Positions 7,444 to 15,679 of a DNA stretch of 64,000 nt are shown here, in pieces. Made by a program: the position numbers and the translations under genes. Position 1 is the stretch's first letter. The number at the start of each line of letters is the position of its first letter. This stretch comes from JBBATK01 sp044224515 (GTDB taxonomy: Bacteria > Bacteroidota > Ignavibacteria > Kapaibacteriales > NICIL-2): positions 310,001 through 374,000 of the forward strand of contig JBGAKH010000002.1 in NCBI GenBank assembly GCA_044224515.1. Reading direction: 5' to 3'. Under the pieces are notes generated by a model. The model did not search any database, was not told where the DNA came from, and saw only the letters and a list, made by a program, of their open reading frames with translations.

Positions 7444-9484
7444 AATCGGTCAAAAACAGTCATTGTATGACGTAATTGTAGTTGGAGGAGGGCATGCTGG
7501 CATTGAGGCTTCCGTTGCTGCAGCAAGGATGGGGTGTGTAACACTACTTTTGTCACAAGATTTACATAGTATTGGTCGTTTGTCCTGTAATCCATCCATT
7601 GGTGGAAGTGCAAAGGGTCATCTTGTGAAGGAAATTGACGCTTTGGGCGGGCAGATGCCATACATAGCGGATCGTTCCGGTTTGCTTTTTAAGATGTTGA
7701 ATCGATCAAAAGGACCAGCTGTTTGGTCGCCACGTTCACAGAACGATAAAGACTTGTATCCTTTGTATGCTCAACAGCAGGTTTTAAACACTAATAATCT
7801 ATCTGTTTTGTTAGACACCGCAACAGAGATAGATATACAAAACGATACAGTCAAAGGTCTCCGAACGCAGTCTCGAGAGTATATATCTTGCGGGGCAGTT
7901 ATTCTTTGTTCCGGAACCTTTTTAAATGGTGTGCTGCACACCGGTAAAAGTCAAATAAGTGGTGGCCGCGTAGGTGAATCATCTGCAACATCGATATCTG
8001 ATGCCCTCCAATCATACGGCATTGAGCGCGGCAGGTTGAAAACAGGCACACCTCCTCGTGTTTACACATCAAGCATAGATTTCAAAAAGACGGAACTCAA
8101 CCCGGGAGACGAAAAACCTCAACCATTTTCACACCTCTCTTCTTCTGTCAGGAACACACTTGCGTGTTACATGACCCACACAAACAACACAACACACTCA
8201 ATTCTACAGGAAGGTTTCAACGATTCCCCAATGTATAGCGGTAGAATAACCGGAGCCGGTCCGCGATATTGCCCGTCTATTGAAGATAAAATATCACGCT
8301 TTGTTGAAAGAGACTCACATCAAATTGTGTTAGAACCTGAAGGGTTACAGACGGATTCTGTATATGTAAACGGATTTTCCACAAGTTTACCTGCAGATAT
8401 ACAAGAACGAGCATTGCATTCCATCCCGGGATTGGAACATTGTGTTATACAGAGGTATGGTTACGCTGTGGAATACGACTTCTTCTTTCCATACCAATTA
8501 CGACACAGCTTAGAATCTAAAGCTGTATCCGGTTTGTTCTTTGCAGGACAAATAAATGGAACATCCGGCTATGAAGAAGCAGCATCGCAAGGATTAATCG
8601 CAGGTATTAACGCGGCGTTACGCAAACGTGGAACAGATAGTTTTACACTGTCTCGTTCGGAGGCATATATCGGTGTGATGATAGATGACTTGGTGAATAA
8701 GAACACAGAGGAACCGTATAGAGTATTTACATCATTGGCTGAATACCGTTTATTGTTGCGTCAAGACAATGCCGATACGCGACTAATGTCCAAAGGAATG
8801 GCATTAGGACTTATCACCATGCAAGCGTATGAGAAATTCAACCTAAGTACCAATATTAAAAACCACTTACGAGATTTTTGCAACTCGGTTCGGGTACTAA
8901 CACCAACAAGTTCCTCATTACATGTATCTGCTAGTGGTGTCTCTGAAAATCCGGGTTTTACATCACAGGAACCGCACTTATCACAATCGGACGCAACACC
9001 CTCAACTAACAAAAGCATCGAGTATCGAACGATAACAGAGTTGGCAAAACGTCCTGAGTTTAGTTTGAACTACTTACTCGAGTATACTCAACATACCGAA
9101 CTCAAATCATCCATAGCGGAGATCTCGTCAGTCAACAAGCAGCAAGAGAATGAAAATCTTGGATTAGGTATAGAACCTAGAGAGCAATTGTCGAGATTGT
9201 TACGGTCCGGACTAAACGAAACTCTTATAGAACAGGTTGGATTCGATATCAAATACGAAGGCTATATAAAACGGATGAATGCCGATATCGATACAACGCG
9301 AAAGTCAGAGATGAAGAAGATACCTCTCGACTTCAACTATGATATCGTAAAATCCCTCTCAACAGAAGCACGAGTCAAACTGAAAAAAATTAGACCTGAA
9401 ACGATAGGTCAGGCGACGAGAATCTCTGGAATCTCAGCAACCGACATCTCAATACTTAGCCTCTACCTCAGCAAGGCTAACTAG
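7436..9484 (+). CDS. mnmG: tRNA uridine-5-carboxymethylaminomethyl modification enzyme
   Basis: This is the FAD/NADH partner of MnmE in wobble-uridine modification. The FAD-binding motif VVGGGHAG is at residues 15-22, followed by family blocks such as LSCNPSIGGSAKGHLVKEIDALGG, GLLFKMLNRSKGPAVWSPR split by short gaps, GTFLNGVLHTG, ESSATSISDAL, TGTPPR and AGQINGTSGYEEAASQG. At 682 residues it is longer than the usual 610-630. The excess is mainly a Ser/Thr-rich segment at about residues 488-530 in the C-terminal helical part. The start is a GTG lying in the centre of a parS-like palindrome; the protein begins ten residues before the FAD strand, so this start is convincing. Confidence 0.96.
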   Translation: MKLIGQKQSLYDVIVVGGGHAGIEASVAAARMGCVTLLLSQDLHSIGRLSCNPSIGGSAKGHLVKEIDALGGQMPYIADRSGLLFKMLNRSKGPAVWSPRSQNDKDLYPLYAQQQVLNTNNLSVLLDTATEIDIQNDTVKGLRTQSREYISCGAVILCSGTFLNGVLHTGKSQISGGRVGESSATSISDALQSYGIERGRLKTGTPPRVYTSSIDFKKTELNPGDEKPQPFSHLSSSVRNTLACYMTHTNNTTHSILQEGFNDSPMYSGRITGAGPRYCPSIEDKISRFVERDSHQIVLEPEGLQTDSVYVNGFSTSLPADIQERALHSIPGLEHCVIQRYGYAVEYDFFFPYQLRHSLESKAVSGLFFAGQINGTSGYEEAASQGLIAGINAALRKRGTDSFTLSRSEAYIGVMIDDLVNKNTEEPYRVFTSLAEYRLLLRQDNADTRLMSKGMALGLITMQAYEKFNLSTNIKNHLRDFCNSVRVLTPTSSSLHVSASGVSENPGFTSQEPHLSQSDATPSTNKSIEYRTITELAKRPEFSLNYLLEYTQHTELKSSIAEISSVNKQQENENLGLGIEPREQLSRLLRSGLNETLIEQVGFDIKYEGYIKRMNADIDTTRKSEMKKIPLDFNYDIVKSLSTEARVKLKKIRPETIGQATRISGISATDISILSLYLSKAN

Positions 9485-12038
9485 TTATACACTGACTGTT
9501 AGCAAGAAAAACCGGTGGTGGATTCGCACACTTCTCTACTGTATCTGCTCTCTATAGACACATTCCAACGAAACGTGGAACCTCTAGTAGTCTAACAAGA
9601 CAACAATACAAGAAACAAGGATGGAGCATGTACAATTGCATTTGCTTCAAAGTCCGTGGTGTGCCCCACACAAAACTCCTCTCGACTACGCCAATATCCA
9701 AACTACAGATGATGCGTAGCAATACCGCAGTACCATAAACCGGAACGACTATATGCAATGAGAAAGAGCGTCAACAAAACATCGTCATAACTCACGAGTT
9801 CGAAAGCAGATCCTCAACAGAACTACACACACGACATCGCACAAAGACATCACAACATCACAACAACAGAATTACTTCTTCCTCGAACGGACTTTTCACG
9901 GCCTAGCTACCAAGAACAGATTTCCGAGAATACTATTCAAGACAATCACAACCCGAGCCACACCAACACCAGAAACACAACGACGAAAGTGTCAACTTCT
10001 GACCCATAGCTTTCGTAACTAGAAACCAAAACACTCCATCACACCGGAGCCTCTTTGGTACCTAAAGAGCGAGCGGCATCAAGAACCTTCAAATGTCAAA
10101 CCCCGCAACCTCACAGAACAAAAAAAACTAAAAGTACTACCCAGGACTTCTAACCAAAGCTCAGCCCACGCTATTCACATTCCGATTTCACTCTCCTTAC
10201 TATTTGGATAACTCAAAACCTCCAATTTCTCTCCATCTTCTACAGACAACCATCGCATTCCATTATAAGTCAAATGACCATTCTGCCGGGATCACTCTAC
10301 AGCTATTCTCGCATACGCTGTGTACCTAGCGAATGTCAGCTGTATATACTTCAAGACCGACAACAGATTTCGTTAACCGCTCATCGACATTTCAAAACCT
10401 GTAGTCATTTATTGATCAAAACGAAATCATTTGACTACAAAGTCAGTGCCTTAGTACGATGACAATGGATCTCAAAGGCACAAATGACCATCGCAACCCC
10501 GAAGCAAAAGAGAGTCAAAAGAAATCAGAAAAGGGAAGGCGCGACATCGCAAAACTCTAAGACAAGGTACAGATAGGCAAACACAACTCAGAACCGGATC
10601 AGAACTTGAGACAGTTCAAGACAGCACCTAAGGCAAAAAACGCAAAGTGCTTTAGGGTGCGCTCACAGTGAAGCAGAGGGGACGCCGTTAAACAATCGAC
10701 ACAGATATACAGGAACAGCGAACTCCAAGAGACAGAATAAAAGTCGCAAGACAGACACGGCGGAATACCTAATAAACATCACAAAGACTCGGGAGACTTA
10801 GAAGAGCATGACCAGAGATTGAACAAAGGCAACTAGAAGTGAGCGGAAAAAGTCGGACAACAACCCAACAAACATTTGAAGTCCGACGACGAAGTACAGA
10901 AGAGAGGCGAGAAAATGAAGGAGTAATCGCTCAAATCGGGATGAGCTGGGCTAGAAATGCATGAAAACTTGTATTCAACACTATGCTTACTCGTATTCAA
11001 CAACTGTGGAAAAGACAGTGAATAGCAGATATGTTGTGCCGTGCATGTGCTCCGGTCCTTTCTCTTTCTCGTTGTTTGTCGCCATACATCGCAGCTAAAT
11101 ATAGTAAAGAGAAGATCTTAGAAAAGTTACTCGCCGGTATAGCTCCGGGAACTTGAAAGACGTTGAACAACGAAAGGTTTATTGTCATGAACCCGAGAGA
11201 CAGATTCCTCTGTTGCTTAACTTACTAAGCCCTTTGGGGCCAATATCTTAACACAACTAAAGGCGAAGCACAAGCCTACGACACCAATGAAGGACAGTAT
11301 AAAAACACTCAACAGTACAAAACCTCAATAATTGACGTGTAATGCAGGCAATCTCTAGATAGGCAGAACAACGTATAACCGCAGACAGACCGGCAACTTA
11401 AGTGCAAACAGCCGATCCAATGTGAGATAAAGCAATAAAGTAATACGAGGACATCGATTGTTCATTCAGGACTCAGGAATCCGGCTTCGGCTTTACCTTC
11501 ATCTTTTAGTCAATGCCATATAAGCATATCTACATCATCCCGGAGAAACACCCAAGTCTTGGGTACCATGGTCAATCCTGAGCAGATTGCGACGATAACC
11601 GGAGCTATACGGACACAAGTTGGACTAAAAAGCACACGGAGATCTCAAAAAGGCCGTAATTTTGTGAGGTGTATGAGTTTTGAGTACCGCTTTGTCTACC
11701 GCCAACGAAATGTTCGAGTTAGAAAAGCGGGCACAAAGTACAAACACGCTCACCCCGATCTGCATCTGGAGACATATACTATGGAGTGTGGATTAAACTT
11801 CTTATTCTTTCTCTCTTTTAGTAAGTGCTGTGGAAATGTTGAGAACCATGTAGTCTATCAAAAAAGCGTGACTTAGACAATCTACAAATCCACAGGAAAG
11901 AGCTGTACAAACAGAAGAACTTAGTTATTCACCGTAGGACGATGTCTGACAGACATCAATTCACATAAAAGAGTATAGGTTATCCACAAAACGGTGGAAA
12001 CTGTTTAGAACGAGATATCCACATAAAAAACGCTGAAA
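9485..12038. other. Gene-free 2.55-kb region with strand-composition switch
   Basis: No credible protein gene is visible on either strand; short open frames here have no recognisable domain. From about 9.54 to 10.50 kb the plus strand is rich in A and C and poor in G (hand count about 140 G to 275 C). From 10.50 to 11.16 kb the bias changes to slight G excess (about 160 G to 130 C), then runs roughly neutral. Small hairpins occur at about 10624-10660 and a perfect one at 11941-11957 (GATGTCTG A CAGACATC). I recognise no rRNA, tRNA, tmRNA or RNase P RNA. Best reading: part of the replication-origin region. Confidence 0.6.
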
Positions 12039-12170
12039 ATGATAAAAAAACACATACAAGGACCTATCGCCACAGTTGAATTGTCTAATCCACAGGCTCG
12101 GAACGCCTTGGGACCTGAAATGCTTGGAGCTATCGCAGACGCTGTCCAAGAGCTAAACAGCTTATCCACC
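11886..12170 (+). other. Candidate oriC: cluster of DnaA-box-like 9-mers
   Basis: A perfect DnaA box TTATCCACA lies at 11980-11988. Close variants with the same orientation follow or precede: TTATTCACC (11925-11933), ATATCCACA (12015-12023), TAATCCACA (12086-12094), TTATCCACC (12162-12170) and a weaker AAATCCACA (11886-11894). A perfect 8-bp palindrome sits at 11941-11957. The last two boxes fall within the 5' end of the enoyl-CoA hydratase gene. The parS sites 5 kb away and the skew change at 10.5 kb support an origin. The clustering is seen directly; origin activity is inferred. Confidence 0.55.
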
Positions 12171-12806
12171 GTCCGGGTAATTGTTATTGCTGCGGAGGGT
12201 AAGGCCTTTTGTGCCGGTGCTAATCTCAAATACTTGCAACAGATTCGTGAATCCGACCCCATGTCGAACCTGGCCGATTCACAGTTTATGAGAGTCTGTT
12301 TTCAGCATATATATATGTCTCCTAAAATCACAATCGCAAAAGTCCAGGGAGATGCGATAGCCGGAGGCTGCGGTTTAGCAACGGTATGCGACTACATAGT
12401 GGCAGCGGACCATGCGCGTTTCGGCTTTACAGAGGTGGCAATTGGCTTCGTTCCTGCGATAGTGGGGGTATATGCCCAAAGAAAACTAGGGGAAAACAAA
12501 GCACGACATATGCTGTTACGTGGACACCTGATGTCTGCAGAGGAAGCTAGACAAGAAGGATTGGTCTATAGAGTAGTGAGTCCAGAAGATTTAGATTCAA
12601 CTGTCAACAATTTAGCCGAAGAGTTGTCTAAACATCCGACAAGCTCGATAGAGCTGACAAAAAAACTGCTTGTCCATATAAACGAGATGGATGTAAATTC
12701 TGCGCTTGACTACGCTACAACGCTTAATGCCTTCTCTCGACAAACCGAATCTTTTAGAAACGGCATTGACTCAATGATATCAAGAATTTCAGGAGACAAG
12801 AAGTGA
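12039..12806 (+). CDS. Enoyl-CoA hydratase/isomerase family protein
   Basis: A 255-residue crotonase-fold protein. It shows NPQARNALGPEML near residue 20, the oxyanion-hole segment GKAFCAGANLKYL at about 57-69, and AIAGGCGLATVCDYIVAADHARFGFTEVAIGFVPA with a conserved Glu in FTEVAIG. This fits hydration of 2-enoyl-CoA or a related acyl-CoA conversion such as methylglutaconyl-CoA hydration; the exact substrate is not fixed by sequence. It begins just after the putative origin, and DnaA-box-like words lie in its first 45 codons. The stop overlaps the start of the next gene (GTGA), so the two are translationally coupled. Confidence 0.9.
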   Translation: MIKKHIQGPIATVELSNPQARNALGPEMLGAIADAVQELNSLSTVRVIVIAAEGKAFCAGANLKYLQQIRESDPMSNLADSQFMRVCFQHIYMSPKITIAKVQGDAIAGGCGLATVCDYIVAADHARFGFTEVAIGFVPAIVGVYAQRKLGENKARHMLLRGHLMSAEEARQEGLVYRVVSPEDLDSTVNNLAEELSKHPTSSIELTKKLLVHINEMDVNSALDYATTLNAFSRQTESFRNGIDSMISRISGDKK

Positions 12807-13585
12807 AAATACTCGTTTGCTTATGCTGCGCGCTTGTTCTTTCAGCGACAAGTTTCGCCCAAAACGCCACCATCAACATCAAAGGCATCATCGTCGATGA
12901 GCGTACCAATCAACCGGTAGGCAAGGACTTTGAAGTAACAATTACCGCAAAAAGTACCTCAAAAAAGTACGGTGTAAAGGTTAACTCCAAGACCGGAGAC
13001 TTTTTACAACCACTGCAGTCCGGCGATACCTACTACATTAGTTATCAAAGTTACCTGCTGTACAATCGCACCGACACCCTAGAGATTCCTTCAACAAACA
13101 AGTACCGAGAAGAACGACACAACTACAAAGTGAAGACTATCGTCCAAGGAGACGATCTCGGAAACTTCAACGCATTTGAGCCGGGGCAAAGTACAATGTC
13201 ACAAGCTAATATCGATCAGATGCGCTCATTACTCGATGTAGTAAAGCGAAATCGTGAATTGAATGTGATAGTTTATCTGAATCAGGAACAAAATCCCCCT
13301 CCACCGGTAGAAAAGAAAGCCTCTAAGCCAGCCAAGGTTGCCAAGAAAGGAAAGTCTGCTAAGAATGAGGTCGCCATTGAGACATTGGAGGTAAAGGCCG
13401 GACAAGATGCTCTCAATCCGGGACTTTACGATGCTCGTCTAGAAGTTCTGAAGAAGTTCTTCTCAGAAGCGAAGAACGCGGACATTCGTGTTCGCTATGA
13501 ACAGGCTCCTCCTCTTATGGCTGCGCCGGGTCAAAAGAATGTTAGCGCCAAAGTTGGAGAGGTAAAGAGCATTCTTGAAGATTAA
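12803..13585 (+). CDS. Exported envelope protein with degenerate OmpA-like C-terminus
   Basis: A 260-residue protein with a clear signal peptide (hydrophobic LVCLCCALVLSATSFA, then AQN). Residues about 25-110 look like a carboxypeptidase-regulatory-type beta sandwich (IKGIIVDERTNQPVG and a later DTYYISYQSY). The second half has an OmpA-like rhythm: IDQMRSLLDVVKRNRELNVIVYL, a Lys/Ala/Pro-rich insert, and LYDARLEVLKKFFSEA. It lacks the usual peptidoglycan-binding Asp and Arg. GTG start with a GTGA overlap with the upstream hydratase gene. A periplasmic or outer-membrane-associated structural role is likely; the OmpA relation is inferred from pattern only. Confidence 0.7.
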   Translation: MKILVCLCCALVLSATSFAQNATINIKGIIVDERTNQPVGKDFEVTITAKSTSKKYGVKVNSKTGDFLQPLQSGDTYYISYQSYLLYNRTDTLEIPSTNKYREERHNYKVKTIVQGDDLGNFNAFEPGQSTMSQANIDQMRSLLDVVKRNRELNVIVYLNQEQNPPPPVEKKASKPAKVAKKGKSAKNEVAIETLEVKAGQDALNPGLYDARLEVLKKFFSEAKNADIRVRYEQAPPLMAAPGQKNVSAKVGEVKSILED

Positions 13586-13728
13586 GTTCAACGTCTTCAT
13601 ACAGCAGTGATGGTAAACCGCATAAAGCGGACTACCATGACCAAAGCACTTCATCAACCCTACGTCGTATATCTACTAAGAAGTTCATTAACGAATACAC
13701 AATTCATACACATTCAACACAAAAGTCT

Positions 13729-14328
13729 ATGACAAAACTTTTTGCACTAGTTCTTACACTCTTTTTGACAAGCATCATGCTCGACGCACAACCGCAAATC
13801 CCAAATCCTAAGAACGTGGAACGTCCACGATATAAAATGACGATCACCCAGGGCGGAAACAAACTCGGTGAGATCATTCTTGAACTTTGTCCCGATATCG
13901 CACCGAAGCACTGTCACAATTTTGACAGCTTGGTAGCGGCAGGATTCTACAACGGTTTGGCTTTCCACCGTGTTATCCCCAACTTCATGATTCAAGGCGG
14001 TGATCCTTCTTCAAAAGATCAAGCGCGTGAAAATTGGGGTATGGGAATGCCTGGTCAAACTCGCGTACCACAAGAATTCAACAAGACTCACCACGCGCGC
14101 GGTATTCTGTCCGCTGCACGTACAAGCGATCCCAACTCCGCTACTTCCCAGTTCTTCATTTGTGTTGCTGATGCCGGTTACTTAGACAATCAATACACAG
14201 TATATGGTGAAGTGATTAAAGGCATGGATGTAGCAGACAAGGTTGTGAACTCTCCACGAGATCAGCGAGACAACCCAATCACCAAGATCGAAATGCATGT
14301 TGAAAAGATGAAATCCGGAAAACACTAA
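13729..14328 (+). CDS. Exported peptidyl-prolyl cis-trans isomerase, cyclophilin type (copy 1)
   Basis: A 199-residue cyclophilin that isomerises X-Pro bonds during folding of exported proteins. The N-terminal hydrophobic segment ending in MLDAQP is a signal peptide. Core motifs are FHRVIPNFMIQGGDP (catalytic Arg and the Phe/Met pocket), LSAARTSDPNSATSQFFICV and a C-terminal VYGEVIKGMDVADKVV. Length fits a single-domain periplasmic enzyme. It is followed 60 bp later by a second, paralogous cyclophilin in the same direction, suggesting duplication. Confidence 0.93.
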   Translation: MTKLFALVLTLFLTSIMLDAQPQIPNPKNVERPRYKMTITQGGNKLGEIILELCPDIAPKHCHNFDSLVAAGFYNGLAFHRVIPNFMIQGGDPSSKDQARENWGMGMPGQTRVPQEFNKTHHARGILSAARTSDPNSATSQFFICVADAGYLDNQYTVYGEVIKGMDVADKVVNSPRDQRDNPITKIEMHVEKMKSGKH

Positions 14329-14387
14329 GTGTTGATTGACGTGTCTCTAGTGTTCGCTTAACAGGTATCACCACCCCATCGTTTAGA

Positions 14388-15011
14388 ATGTTCAGATTGT
14401 TTTTTTTGTTGTGTTTTGTAAGTCTCTTTGTTCTTTTGAGCAGTAGCACATTTTCACAAAACGCAGACAGTGGAGCTCAAACAACCAAAGCTTTTGCACC
14501 GATTGACCTTCAATCAAAACCGCAATACTCCATCCGGGTCCTTGTTGCGGGAGAAGACATTGGTACGATTGTTATCGAGCTAAATCCAAAAGTTGCTCCT
14601 AAACATGTTCGCAATTTTGACAGCTTAGTTTCGCTGCACTTCTACGATGGAACACTGTTCCATAGAATCATTCCCGGATTCATGATTCAAGGGGGTGATC
14701 CCGGGACGAAAACCAAGCCACGCGAAAAGTGGGGTTATGGTGACTCTACCCTGTCACACGTCCCGGCAGAGTTTAACGCCTTGAAACACCTTCGCGGTAC
14801 TGTCTCCGCTGCTAGGGGTAAAGATGTCAACAGTGCTACAACACAGTTTTTCATTTGTGTTGATGAACAACCACAACTGGATGGAAACTATTCGATCTTC
14901 GGCTCGGTACTCAGTGGTATGGAAGTCGTCGATAAGGTAGTGGAGCTTTCACGAGACGAAAAAGATCGGCCAATCGAACGCGTGGAAATGAATGTGGTGC
15001 GCGTCAAGTAA
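14388..15011 (+). CDS. Exported peptidyl-prolyl cis-trans isomerase, cyclophilin type (copy 2)
   Basis: A 207-residue paralogue of the preceding cyclophilin. It has a signal peptide (FFLLCFVSLFVLLSSSTFSQN), then FHRIIPGFMIQGGDP, VSAARGKDVNSATTQFFICV and IFGSVLSGMEVVDKVV. The catalytic Arg of FHR and the glutamine-rich pocket are kept, so it should be active. It closes the plus-strand run starting at 12.0 kb and is followed by a strong intrinsic terminator at 15056-15083. Confidence 0.93.
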   Translation: MFRLFFLLCFVSLFVLLSSSTFSQNADSGAQTTKAFAPIDLQSKPQYSIRVLVAGEDIGTIVIELNPKVAPKHVRNFDSLVSLHFYDGTLFHRIIPGFMIQGGDPGTKTKPREKWGYGDSTLSHVPAEFNALKHLRGTVSAARGKDVNSATTQFFICVDEQPQLDGNYSIFGSVLSGMEVVDKVVELSRDEKDRPIERVEMNVVRVK

Positions 15012-15055
15012 ACTCTAAATATGCAACGCAGTCGACGAAGGTATACATGAAGATA

Positions 15056-15083
15056 AACCGGGCTAAACGCCCGGTTTTTTTTT
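15056..15083 (+). terminator. Rho-independent terminator after cyclophilins
   Basis: A perfect 8-bp stem AACCGGGC / GCCCGGTT with a 5-nt loop (TAAAC), running directly into nine consecutive T. It sits 45 bp after the stop of the second cyclophilin. Confidence 0.92.
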
Positions 15084-15615
15084 ACAAAACTCATGAACTA
15101 ACCCACACCAAACGAGAAGTACGAATTGCAGTGGGTAGTTTGTGGTCCTTCATGCTGCGCAGCACTCTGGAGGCGTGGCTTAGTCTAAGGCACCTAAGCA
15201 CAGATGTACTTGTACTCACACGAAGTGTGATACATATCATGTTCAACCTTTAAGAGCGACCCCTCGCAGCCAATCAAAATCACCCACACCGAAACGTACT
15301 CAACCCTACGGTGTGATACCACTCGCCCAACGAGAAATAGAGGTCTACAGCTTTGCTCAACATAGAACCACATCAATACCATAGACCTGCGCTGCGATAT
15401 CGTAGTTGTCATTGAACGAACCGGGTAAAGTCCGGCGAAGCGTGGTTTTGGTACGCAAGAGAGGGAGAGTCTCAAAATCAAGAAAAACTAGGTGTTACAA
15501 AGAATCGATGCAGTCCGGCTGAAAAAAGTCAACTCCACAAACACGCGTACAGACAAGAGCGCTACCGGGCCGATACCAACCAAGTGTAGTCTTGAGACCG
15601 AGATGACTAGAAGAC
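15084..15615. other. Gene-free spacer between convergent units
   Basis: No credible gene is visible on either strand. The word AGTCCGGC recurs here (near 15430, 15510 and in the terminator at 15634) and also near 240, but I could not tie it to a known RNA or element. The region separates the plus-strand cyclophilin unit from the minus-strand 15.7-22.0 kb genes. Confidence 0.6.
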
Positions 15616-15642
15616 ATAAAAAAGCCGGACGCAGTCCGGCTT
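15616..15642 (-). terminator. Rho-independent terminator of the large T9SS protein gene
   Basis: Read on the minus strand: a 9-bp stem AAGCCGGAC / GTCCGGCTT with a 3-nt loop, followed by a T run. It lies about 40 bp beyond the stop codon of the minus-strand gene ending at 15680. Confidence 0.88.
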
Positions 15643-15679
15643 AACAAAAAAGTCTCAAGATGACAATATAGTAACGCGA

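Noticed and set aside
11559..11876. Open frame of 105 codons in the gene-free region
   Set aside because: No domain, no ribosome-binding site, poor composition; likely chance.
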